This document shows positions 27,358 to 39,994 of a DNA stretch of 60,370 bases, piece after piece (the stretch's first letter is position 1; each line of letters starts with the position of its first letter). The stretch is from contig DATKMK010000031.1 of the NCBI GenBank assembly GCA_035541895.1, positions 1-60,370 of the forward strand, written 5' to 3'. Under the pieces are notes generated by a model. It saw nothing but the letters and a program-made list of their open reading frames with translations. It did not search any database and had not been told where the DNA came from. Origin of the DNA: DATKMK01 sp035541895 (GTDB taxonomy: Bacteria > Desulfobacterota > Binatia > HRBIN30 > JACQVA1). A program made the position numbers and the translations under genes.

Positions 27358-27403
27358 GTGGCCGAACCTAACCCCGTAGCCCCTAGCCCCATAACCCTTT
27401 GCC

Positions 27404-31950
<4,547 letters not shown>

Positions 31951-31954
<4 letters not shown>

Positions 31955-32526
31955 GCCAGTGCCCTCTTCGCGTGTGCCAAATGCTTGTCGCCGTTGCGGC
32001 GGATGCGTTTGTGCTCGCCGCTCGCGCTCGGTCGCGGCCGGTGATCAGCCGCCTCCTGCGGCAACGAAATCTGCGTGCGTTCCGTATGGGTCGACAAGAC
32101 CACCATGGTTTCGGTTCGGGTGACGCCTTCAATCGAACGGATCTGACGAATCAGGTCCTCGAGCGTGGCGGTATTGCTCGTCTTGACCTTGAGCAGCAAC
32201 GTGTGCTGGCCGGTAACGTGATGGCATTCGAGCAACTCATCCACCGCACTGACCGCGATCTCGAACGCGCTGATCAGCTTGGGATGACTGATCTCGACGC
32301 CGATGAACGCGGTCACGTCCTTCCCGATTTTGCGCGCATCCAGAATCGCGCGGTAATCGAGGATGACACCGGCTTCTTCGAGCTTCTTGATCCGTTCGAT
32401 CACCGATGGCGGAGACAAGCCGACCTGGTCGCCGACCTTGGCAAGCGGCTGCTTACAGTCGTCTTGAAGGATGCTCAAGATGTGCAGGTCGGTGGCGTCG
32501 AGGTCCATATCCCCGCCGAATTTCAT
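31951..32526 (-). CDS. Lrp/AsnC family transcriptional regulator of gltBD
   Basis: 191 residues. N-terminal winged HTH (ILSILQDDCKQPLAKVGDQVGLSPPSVIERIKKLEEAGVI) and a C-terminal RAM ligand domain (FIGVEISHPK through ECHHVTGQHTLLLKVKTSN). It is longer than ordinary Lrp proteins by a basic, His/Arg-rich tail of ~35 residues that ends over the gltB start. Start at 32526 is preferred (GGGGTG upstream); 32508 is possible. Lrp proteins sense amino acids and control nitrogen genes; direct control of gltBD is inferred from the four-base overlap. Confidence 0.88.
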
Positions 32527-32665
32527 TAGGCACCCCAGGCTAGTTTCCGAATGAAGTGCCAGAATGAAACCGTCCTGTCAATTGTTTCTTCGGAAAAAAC
32601 ATGCTCTGACTACGGACGTGGGAAGGTAGTCGGCGGCGCGACGGAGAAGGAGTAGGGATCTGACG

Positions 32666-33307
32666 ATGAGATTCGTGGAGGACTTGCTCGCGAACAATCG
32701 ACGCTGGGCAGCGCAAACGACCAGCCGCGATCCCGAGTTTTTTCGCCGCCTCTCGCAACAGCAGACGCCGAAGTACCTGTGGATCGGCTGCGCCGACAGC
32801 CGCGTGCCGGCGAACGAAATCGTCGGCCTGTTGCCGGGCGAGCTGTTTGTCCACCGCAACGTCGCCAACATCGTGAGTCACACCGACATGAACTGCCTGT
32901 CGGTCCTGCAGTACGCGATCGAAGTGTTGCAGGTGGAGCACATTCTGGTCTGCGGGCACTACGGCTGCGGCGGCGTGCAGGCCGCGTTGCATCCGAACGA
33001 GCGCGGATTGATCGACAACTGGCTGCGCGAGATTCATCAGATCTACGACCGTAACCGCACACAACTCGATGCCGTCGGTGACGAGCGGGCGCGGCTCAAT
33101 CGGTTGTGCGAGCTGAATGTCGCGGCGCAAGCCGCCGACGTCTGCGCGACCACGTTCGTGCATCACGCCTGGCAACGTCGCCAGCCGCTGTCAGTGCACG
33201 GGCTGATCTACAGCATCGAGGACGGCTTGCTGCGCGACCTCGGTTTCAGTGTCACCGGTCCCGATGCGGTCGCGTCGATCTATCGAACCACCGGGTTGGT
33301 AGAGTAG
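32666..33307 (+). CDS. can: Beta-class carbonic anhydrase
   Basis: 213 residues with all zinc ligands: Cys42 and Asp44 in CADSR, His98 and Cys101 in CGHYGCGG. Arg46 forms the dyad with Asp44. The GHYGCGGVQAAL pattern is the plant/E. coli Can type. It interconverts CO2 and bicarbonate in the cytoplasm. GGAGAAGGAG lies upstream of the start. Divergent from the Lrp-gltB unit. Confidence 0.94.
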   Translation: MRFVEDLLANNRRWAAQTTSRDPEFFRRLSQQQTPKYLWIGCADSRVPANEIVGLLPGELFVHRNVANIVSHTDMNCLSVLQYAIEVLQVEHILVCGHYGCGGVQAALHPNERGLIDNWLREIHQIYDRNRTQLDAVGDERARLNRLCELNVAAQAADVCATTFVHHAWQRRQPLSVHGLIYSIEDGLLRDLGFSVTGPDAVASIYRTTGLVE

Positions 33308-33494
33308 GGGGGGACTGCCATTCTGCTTGCGTCGTCCCGATTTCATTCGCGCTCGCTGTGATGGGCCAGCGCCGCATCGTCTTGCCGCGACGCCGCGGCG
33401 GATCGGCCGCTGTCTTTGAAACCACGATTCGCTATAAGAAGATGATCCCGCCGCACCGGATGCCGGTGACGGCGAATGAAATGGGGAGAGGTTC

Positions 33495-34142
33495 ATGCCG
33501 GAATCGTCGCGCGGCGGGTTCGCACCCGCTGTGATTTTACTCGTCGCATTGGTCTTGGCTGTCGGAGACGTCGCGGTCTTTGCCCGCGCCGGGCACGGCG
33601 ACGTGTCGCTCGATTCGTTAGTGGCCGCATGGAACGAATGCTGGGGCTGCGTGGTCTTTCTCGCCGCCGCGCCGTTGGTCGTGGCCACGCTCGCGGCGGT
33701 CCTGAGCGAAGGGCGTTCGCGCGCTGGCGAGGTTGCGATTCCAGCGGCCGCAACACCACCCGCGCCGTCGCCCGACGCGGCGCTTCGTTTGCTGGGGTTG
33801 CTGCAACACGAGGGCCGCCTGATCGACTTCCTCGAAGAGGACATCGCCGGCTACAGCGACATGCAAATCGGCGCGGCCGTTCGCTCGATTCACGAGGGCT
33901 GCCGCAAGGTGCTGCGCGAGCGCATCACCCTCGAACGCGTGATCGACCGCGAAGACGGCGCGAGCGTCGACGTCGCCGCCGGCTTCGATCCCGCGGCCAT
34001 CCGGCTCACCGGCAATGTCACCGGCACGCCGCCGTTCCGCGGCACGCTGCAGCACGCCGGTTGGCGCGCCGCCAAGGCCAACCTTCCGCAGTCGTCCACC
34101 GATCCCACCATCCTCGCCCCCGCCGAGGTGGAGATCGCGTAA
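33495..34142 (+). CDS. DUF2760 family membrane-anchored protein
   Basis: 215 residues with a ribosome site GGGGAGAGG. Two N-terminal membrane helices (VILLVALVLAVGDVAVF and VVFLAAAPLVVATLAAV) and a Pro/Ala linker precede a cytosolic domain with ALRLLGLLQHEGRLIDFLEEDIAGYSD and GFDPAAIRLTGNVTG. These features match DUF2760, whose genes commonly precede Hsp70-like genes; two follow here, at 34172 and 36001, so a role with them is likely. The biochemical role is unknown. Confidence 0.85.
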   Translation: MPESSRGGFAPAVILLVALVLAVGDVAVFARAGHGDVSLDSLVAAWNECWGCVVFLAAAPLVVATLAAVLSEGRSRAGEVAIPAAATPPAPSPDAALRLLGLLQHEGRLIDFLEEDIAGYSDMQIGAAVRSIHEGCRKVLRERITLERVIDREDGASVDVAAGFDPAAIRLTGNVTGTPPFRGTLQHAGWRAAKANLPQSSTDPTILAPAEVEIA

Positions 34143-34171
34143 AGTCTTGTTCCTGGTTTCGGCGAGCAACC

Positions 34172-35983
34172 ATGACCCGTTTCATCGTCGGCATCGATCT
34201 CGGCACGACCAACAGCGTAGTCGCGTTTGCGGATGCGACCGCGCCGGACAGCGGGTTGCGTGTGCTCGACGTGCCGCAAGTGGTGGCAGCGGGCACGGTG
34301 GAGCCGCGTCCGTTGTTGCCGTCGTTTCTTTATCTTGCCGCGGCGGGTGAGCTGCCCGCCAACTCACTCGATTTGCCATGGGGTAAAGGGCGCGACTTCG
34401 TCGCCGGCGAGTTCGCGCACAAGCGCGGCCTTGAAGTGCCGGGCCGCTTGGTCGCGTCGGCGAAGTCATGGCTCTCGTATGCCGGCGCCGACCGGACCGC
34501 GGCAATTCTGCCGTGGGGCGCGAGCGACGAAGTGGCCAAGCTGTCGCCGGTCGACGCCTCGACCCGGTACCTCGAACACCTCCGCGATGCGTGGAATCAC
34601 GTGGTCGCGGGTCGCGACAAGAGCGCGCGGCTGGAAGCGCAGGACGTCTTCCTGACGGTGCCGGCGTCGTTCGATCCGGTGGCGCGCGAGTTGACGGCGC
34701 GCGCCGCGCAAGCGGCCGGATTGGCGAACCTCACCTTGCTCGAAGAGCCGCAAGCCGCGGTCTACGCGTGGATCGAGTCGGGCGGGGAACAGTGGCGACG
34801 CGCGGTGCAGGTCGGCGACGTGATCTTGGTGTGCGACGTCGGCGGCGGCACCACCGACTTCAGCTTGATTGCGGTGCGCGACGAAGCCGGCGAGTTGCAA
34901 CTCGAGCGCGTCGCCGTCGGCGATCATATCTTGCTCGGGGGCGACAACATGGATCTCGCGCTCGCCTACACGGTGCGCGAGCGTCTGGCGGGCAGCGGCA
35001 CGCAGCTCGATGCGTGGCAGTTTCGCGGTCTCGCGTTGAGTTGTCGCGCCGCCAAGGAGCGGCTGCTCGGTGACGGGAAAGATTCCGTGGTTCCGGTGGC
35101 CATTCTTGGCCGTGGTCGCAAGGTCGTCGGTGGGACGTTGCGGGCCGAAATTGAGCGCGCGGAGGTCGAGCACACGCTGGTCGACGGATTTTTCCCGCGC
35201 TGTGCGATCGGCGATCGGCCGCAGGTCCAGCGGCGGACCGGGGTGCAAGAAATGGGTTTGCCGTACGCGGCCGATGCAGCCGTAACACGACATCTCGCGC
35301 AGTTCTTGTCGCGCCATCACGCCGCGACGGGCTCCACGAACGATTTCGCGCGGCCGACCGCACTGCTGTTCAATGGCGGCGTCATGCGCGCCGGCGCCCT
35401 GCGCACTCGGCTGCTCGACGTGACGAACGATTGGTTGCGGGCCGCCGGTGCGGACAAGCTACGCGAACTGAGCGGCGGTGATCCCGAACACGCGGTTGCG
35501 CGCGGTGCGGCGTACTACGGCCTCGCGCGCCGTGGCCGTGGCGTACGCATTCGCGGCGGCACCGCGCGAACGTTCTATCTCGGCATCGAGACCGCCATGC
35601 CCGCGGTGCCGGGGATGCGGCCGCCGATCAAGGCGCTCTGCGTGGTCCCGCAGGGACTCGAAGAGGGCAGCGAGGTGGAACTGCCGCAGCAGGAGTTCGG
35701 TTTGGTCGTCGGCGAAGCCGCGGAGTTCCGCTTCCTTGGTTCGTCGACGCGGCGCGACGACGCCGTTGGCGCCGTCATCGAGTCGTGGACGGACGACATC
35801 GAAGAGCTGCCGCCACTCGACGCGACCCTCGACTGGCAAGGCCAGGAAGGCACAACCGTTCCGGTGCGCCTGCACGCGCGTGTCAACGAAGTCGGTGTGC
35901 TCGAATTGTGGTTCGTCAGTCGCGACGGCAGTCATCGCTGGAAACTTGAATTCAGTGTGCGGGGGGTGGGGGTCGGGGACTAG
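34172..35983 (+). CDS. Hsp70-like ATPase, first copy (no classical substrate-binding domain)
   Basis: 603 residues. The actin-like ATPase core is intact: GIDLGTTNSVVAF (phosphate 1) at the N-terminus and VCDVGGGTTDFSLI (phosphate 2) near residue 225, with LLEEPQAAVYAW in between. After the NTPase region there is a ~150-residue beta-rich tail ending VRLHARVNEVGVLELWFVS, unlike the DnaK substrate domain and lacking a lid. Such proteins are associated with DUF2760 and DUF3731. Starts 30 bases after DUF2760 and is followed by a longer paralogue 17 bases on; the three likely make one complex. Confidence 0.88.
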   Translation: MTRFIVGIDLGTTNSVVAFADATAPDSGLRVLDVPQVVAAGTVEPRPLLPSFLYLAAAGELPANSLDLPWGKGRDFVAGEFAHKRGLEVPGRLVASAKSWLSYAGADRTAAILPWGASDEVAKLSPVDASTRYLEHLRDAWNHVVAGRDKSARLEAQDVFLTVPASFDPVARELTARAAQAAGLANLTLLEEPQAAVYAWIESGGEQWRRAVQVGDVILVCDVGGGTTDFSLIAVRDEAGELQLERVAVGDHILLGGDNMDLALAYTVRERLAGSGTQLDAWQFRGLALSCRAAKERLLGDGKDSVVPVAILGRGRKVVGGTLRAEIERAEVEHTLVDGFFPRCAIGDRPQVQRRTGVQEMGLPYAADAAVTRHLAQFLSRHHAATGSTNDFARPTALLFNGGVMRAGALRTRLLDVTNDWLRAAGADKLRELSGGDPEHAVARGAAYYGLARRGRGVRIRGGTARTFYLGIETAMPAVPGMRPPIKALCVVPQGLEEGSEVELPQQEFGLVVGEAAEFRFLGSSTRRDDAVGAVIESWTDDIEELPPLDATLDWQGQEGTTVPVRLHARVNEVGVLELWFVSRDGSHRWKLEFSVRGVGVGD

Positions 35984-36000
35984 GGGCCGGAAACGCGACA

Positions 36001-38769
36001 ATGACACCCCGCTTCTTCATCGGTATCGACCTCGGCACGACCAACTCCGCCGTGGCGTTCGTCGACGCGACTGACACCAGTCGCACCATCCAGCAGTTCG
36101 CGATTCCGCAGTTGATCAGCGAAGCCCATATTGCCGCGCAGCCGGCGTTGCCGTCGTTTCTCTACCTTGCCGGCGAGCATGAGATCGCGTTGGGGGCGTT
36201 GGCGCTGCCGTGGGATGCGCAGCGACACTTCGCAGTCGGCGAGTTCGCGCGCATCCAAGGTGCGCGCGTGCCCGGCCGACTCGTATCGTCAGCCAAGTCG
36301 TGGCTGTGTCACGGCGGTGTCGATCGCAGCGCGCGCATCCTTCCGTACGGTGCGCCCGAAGATGTGGGGAAGATCTCGCCGGTTGAGGCCTCGGCGCGCT
36401 ATCTCGGGCATCTTCGCGAGGCGTGGGATCACCACCATCCCGATGCGCCGCTGGCGCAACAGGACATCATCCTCACCGTCCCGGCGTCGTTCGACGAAGT
36501 CGCGCGCGAATTGACGCTCGCGGCCGCTGAGCAGGCCGGCTTTCCGAAAGTCGTCCTGCTCGAAGAGCCACAAGCCGCCTTCTACGCCTGGTTGAACGCC
36601 AACGAACGCAACTGGCAGGAGCAGTTGGCGCAGACCCGACTGGTCTTGGTCATCGACATCGGCGGCGGCACAACCGATTTCAGCCTCATCTCCACGCGCG
36701 ACGACGGCCACGGCTTGGTGCTCGAACGGCTCGCCGTCGGCGACCACCTATTGCTCGGCGGCGACAACATCGACATCGCGATGGCGCGGCTCGTCGAGCC
36801 GCGTCTCGGCGGCCGGCTCGACAGCCAGCGCTGGCATGCCCTGACCAATCTCTGCCGCACGGCCAAGGAGACGCTATTGGCTGAAAGTGCCGAGGCCGAG
36901 ATGCCGATTCGACTCACCGGCCGCGGCAAGTCGGTGGTCGGCGGAGTGCTGAGCGCGGCGCTGACGCGTGATGAAGTAGAACGCACGGTCATGGACGGGT
37001 ACTTCCCACTGGTTGATGCGGACGCGGCGCCGCGCAAGACGCCGCGCAGCGGGCTGCAGGAGTGGGGCCTGCCGTTTGCGCTCGAACCCGAGGTGCCGCG
37101 GCATCTTGCGGCGTTTCTGCGGCGTCACCGCGGCGACGCGGGCAACGGAGGCGGCGAGTTGGCCCGTCCAGATGCGATCCTGTTCAACGGCGGTGCGCTC
37201 AAGCCGCGGCAGATTCGCGCGCGCCTGCGCGAGTCGGTCGGTCGTTGGTGCGGCGACGCGGGTTGGCAGCCGGCGGTGCTCGAAAGCGTCGATCTCGATC
37301 TCGCGGTGGCGCGCGGTGCGGCGTACTACGGGCTGGTGCGGCGCGGCCGCGGCGTGCGTATCGGCGGTGGCGCGGCGCGATCGTACTATCTCGGCATCGG
37401 CGGGATCACCAGCGAGCAGGCAGTGATCCCGGCGTTGTGTTTGGTGCATCGCGGCATGGAGCCGGGCGAGCCGATCGAGATCGCCGACCCGGCATTCGAC
37501 GTGGTGGCGAATCAGCCGGTGAGCTTTCCGTTGTTTGCGTCGAGCACCCGCAGCGGCGAACACGCCGGCCAGCTCGTACACGCCGAGCGCGAGTCGCTCG
37601 CAGAGCTGCCGCCGATCCGTACCGTCCTGCGCTTCGGCAAGAAGGTCGGCGCAACCCGTATTCCGGTGCACGTCGTCACGCACCTCACCGAGGTCGGGAC
37701 GCTCGAAGTGTGGTGCCACTCGCAACGCAGCGAGCATCGGTGGCGGTTGCAGTTCCAGTTGCGTGACGCGACGGCGCTCGCCGACGAGAATGCCGGTGAA
37801 GAGCGCAGCGCGGATCTGGTCGTCAGCGACGCGCAGCTCGATGCGGCAACCGCCGCGCTGAGCGCGGTGTTTCCCGCGCAAGGCGCGAGCGGCGGCGATC
37901 CGGTCAAACTCGCCGCGGCGCTGGAGGGCGCGCTGGGAGCCGCAAAAGATGCCTGGCCGTTGCCGGCGATTCGCAAGCTGTGGGACACGCTGCTGGCCGG
38001 CGAGCCGCAGCGCCGTAGCTCGCCGGCTCACGAGGCGCGCTGGTTGAATCTCGCCGGGTTTCTGCTGCGACCGGGCTTCGGCCACGAACTCGATCCGTGG
38101 CGCATCGAGCAATTGTGGAAGCTGTTCACCGCGGGCCTGCGATTTCCGAAGGCGGTACAGAATCGCGCCGAATGGTGGAGTATGTGGAAGCGCGTCGCCG
38201 GTGGACTCAGCCGCGCACAGCAGCAGCAGGTGTTCAACGAGGTCGCACCGGCGCTGCTGCCGCGGTTGAAGAAAAAGCTGAAGACGCGCGTTGGCCCACA
38301 GGAGATTCGCGAGTATTGGCAGTTGCTCGGCAGTTGCGAGCAGCTCGGTGCTGAAGCGAAGGCCGAGCTGGGCGACGTACTGATCGCGCAAATCGAGAAA
38401 GGGCAGGGCAGCGCCGCCGCGTTGTGGGCGCTCGGCCGCCTCGGTGCGCGCGCGCCGTTCAACGGTCCGCTCAACTGCGTGGTGAATGGAAAGGTCGCGG
38501 CGAAATGGGTCGAGCAGTTGCTGGCACCGCACGCATTGAAACCGGAGACGCGAGTGTTCGCGCTGGTGCAACTCGCTCGGTACGTCGACGATCGCGAGCG
38601 CGACCTCGATGCGGCGCTCCGCCGGCGCGTCGCGGACCACGTGCGCGATCTTCCCGGTGGCACTCGCGCGGCGAAGCTGGTGACCGAGTTCATCCCGCTC
38701 GAAGCTCAGGAACGTGCCCGGGTCCTCGACGAGTCGCTGCCGGCGGGACTGGTGATTCGCGAGCAGTGA
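36001..38769 (+). CDS. Hsp70-like ATPase, second copy with DUF3731-type C-terminus
   Basis: 922 residues. The N-terminal ~600 residues parallel the first copy: GIDLGTTNSAVAF, LLEEPQAAFYAW, VIDIGGGTTDFSLI and HVVTHLTEVGTLEVWCHS. The additional C-terminal ~300 residues are helical (LRPGFGHELDPWRIEQLWKL, QQQVFNEVAPALLPRL, LEAQERARVLDESL) and match DUF3731. Chaperone-like clients are unknown. The two ATPases share about the same layout and probably arose by tandem duplication with later gain or loss of the tail. Confidence 0.9.
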   Translation: MTPRFFIGIDLGTTNSAVAFVDATDTSRTIQQFAIPQLISEAHIAAQPALPSFLYLAGEHEIALGALALPWDAQRHFAVGEFARIQGARVPGRLVSSAKSWLCHGGVDRSARILPYGAPEDVGKISPVEASARYLGHLREAWDHHHPDAPLAQQDIILTVPASFDEVARELTLAAAEQAGFPKVVLLEEPQAAFYAWLNANERNWQEQLAQTRLVLVIDIGGGTTDFSLISTRDDGHGLVLERLAVGDHLLLGGDNIDIAMARLVEPRLGGRLDSQRWHALTNLCRTAKETLLAESAEAEMPIRLTGRGKSVVGGVLSAALTRDEVERTVMDGYFPLVDADAAPRKTPRSGLQEWGLPFALEPEVPRHLAAFLRRHRGDAGNGGGELARPDAILFNGGALKPRQIRARLRESVGRWCGDAGWQPAVLESVDLDLAVARGAAYYGLVRRGRGVRIGGGAARSYYLGIGGITSEQAVIPALCLVHRGMEPGEPIEIADPAFDVVANQPVSFPLFASSTRSGEHAGQLVHAERESLAELPPIRTVLRFGKKVGATRIPVHVVTHLTEVGTLEVWCHSQRSEHRWRLQFQLRDATALADENAGEERSADLVVSDAQLDAATAALSAVFPAQGASGGDPVKLAAALEGALGAAKDAWPLPAIRKLWDTLLAGEPQRRSSPAHEARWLNLAGFLLRPGFGHELDPWRIEQLWKLFTAGLRFPKAVQNRAEWWSMWKRVAGGLSRAQQQQVFNEVAPALLPRLKKKLKTRVGPQEIREYWQLLGSCEQLGAEAKAELGDVLIAQIEKGQGSAAALWALGRLGARAPFNGPLNCVVNGKVAAKWVEQLLAPHALKPETRVFALVQLARYVDDRERDLDAALRRRVADHVRDLPGGTRAAKLVTEFIPLEAQERARVLDESLPAGLVIREQ

Positions 38770-38893
38770 GCCGCAGCTAGATCGCTTGAGCGAGGACGAG
38801 TTGTCGGAGTGCCGCTGCGCTCGCGGCGGCAGTTGTTTCGAACTTGGGAATCGGGCTATCTGTCGCCGGCCCAGTCGGAAGGGAGCGTGAGGG

Positions 38894-39673
38894 ATGCGAG
38901 TCGCGACGATTCGACGACCGAAGTGGAGCGCGTTGTTGGTGACGTGCGCTGCGGTGTGCAGCTCGACAATTGTCCGGGCCGATGACTCCGCGGCGCGCGA
39001 TCTGGTGCAGCGGACGCTCGAGGCGTTGCCGCAGGTGTCGTTCACCGCCCGCATCAAGTTGACGGGTGACGCGCGCAGCGACCGCGAACTTATGGTCAAA
39101 CACAAGATCGTCGACGGCGCGCGCAACACGTATCTCGAAGCGGTCGCGCCCGACTATGTGGTCGGCGTGCGCTTTCTGTTGAAGGAGCGCGTCGGCGAGC
39201 CGCCGGTGCAGTACATGCGTTACATCGCGACCCACGTGCCGGTTCTGATCGGCAACAAGATGCGCGCCGAGCGCTTCCTCGGCTCCAACTTCTACTTGGC
39301 AGACGTCGTTCAACCGGATCTGAATGCGTTCACCTATGCCTTCGTGGGCGACGAAAAGATCGACGGACGCGCATGCAAGCTGGTCGAGAGCGTCCCCAAG
39401 GACCCGACGAACGAAGTGTACGGGAAGGTTATCCACGCCGTCGATCCGAAGGACCTGATCGTGGTGCGCCGGCGCTTCTTCGATAAACAGGGGCAGGCCA
39501 TCAAGGAATGGACCGCCGACAAGGTCGAGAAGATCAGCGGCTACTGGACGGTGCGGGACCAGCGGATGAAGGACCTGACGGGGACGCTCGAGTCGCACAT
39601 TCAGATCACCGAGATCAACTATGGCGCGGAGATCCCCGACTCGGATTTTACCAAGGAGTATCTGGGTCGTTAG
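38894..39673 (+). CDS. LolA-like outer-membrane lipoprotein-sorting protein
   Basis: 259 residues. A signal peptide (WSALLVTCAAVCSSTIVRA) precedes a single beta-barrel-like domain of alternating strands, e.g. FLGSNFYLADVVQPDL and HAVDPKDLIVVRRRFFD. This pattern (LolA-like, periplasmic) is often found beside RND exporters; none is present here. It binds lipids or lipoprotein in the periplasm. GGAAGGGAG ahead of the start. It is convergent with the cytochrome operon. Confidence 0.8.
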   Translation: MRVATIRRPKWSALLVTCAAVCSSTIVRADDSAARDLVQRTLEALPQVSFTARIKLTGDARSDRELMVKHKIVDGARNTYLEAVAPDYVVGVRFLLKERVGEPPVQYMRYIATHVPVLIGNKMRAERFLGSNFYLADVVQPDLNAFTYAFVGDEKIDGRACKLVESVPKDPTNEVYGKVIHAVDPKDLIVVRRRFFDKQGQAIKEWTADKVEKISGYWTVRDQRMKDLTGTLESHIQITEINYGAEIPDSDFTKEYLGR

Positions 39674-39991
39674 TCACGTCGATTGGACGGTAACCGTCTG
39701 CGCCGTGATACGGGTGCCCTGCTGCGAGCCCTGCACGGTCACCGGCGTGTTGGCGTGCAGGTCGCCGCAGTTTCCGTGACCGCCGCCGGCGAGGATGATG
39801 GTCGAGTTGCCCGTGAGCACAACCAGCACGGTCAAGCCGCTCGCCTCGCGCAGATGAAACTGGCCTCCGCTGCCGGTGCAGGTGGCATCACTCTCGATCA
39901 AGCCGGAGTTGAAGCTGAAGATGACGACTCCGCCATCGCCGCAGCCGGCGAGCAGACCAGCGAACGTGAGCGCTATGATCGAGGACCTCAT
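39674..39991 (-). CDS. Small lipoprotein of unknown function
   Basis: 105 residues. A lipobox LAGC at residues ~14-17 (ALTFAGLLAGC) follows a short hydrophobic stretch, so a lipid-anchored protein. The mature part is Gly/Thr/Val rich and beta-like, with two Cys residues (TCTGSGG and GNCGD). It is the last gene of the multiheme cytochrome unit, starting 3 bases after the 11-heme gene. No recognised domain. Confidence 0.7.
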   Translation of the reverse strand: MRSSIIALTFAGLLAGCGDGGVVIFSFNSGLIESDATCTGSGGQFHLREASGLTVLVVLTGNSTIILAGGGHGNCGDLHANTPVTVQGSQQGTRITAQTVTVQST

Positions 39992-39994
39992 CCG

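Noticed and set aside
32547..32561. A sigma-54-like TGGCAC-N5-TCGG sequence upstream of the Lrp/gltB unit (minus strand)
   Set aside because: The -12 element lacks the required GC, so the match is poor.
36874..39129. A 751-codon minus-strand frame opposite the second Hsp70-like gene
   Set aside because: Shadow frame; the plus strand has intact ATPase motifs.
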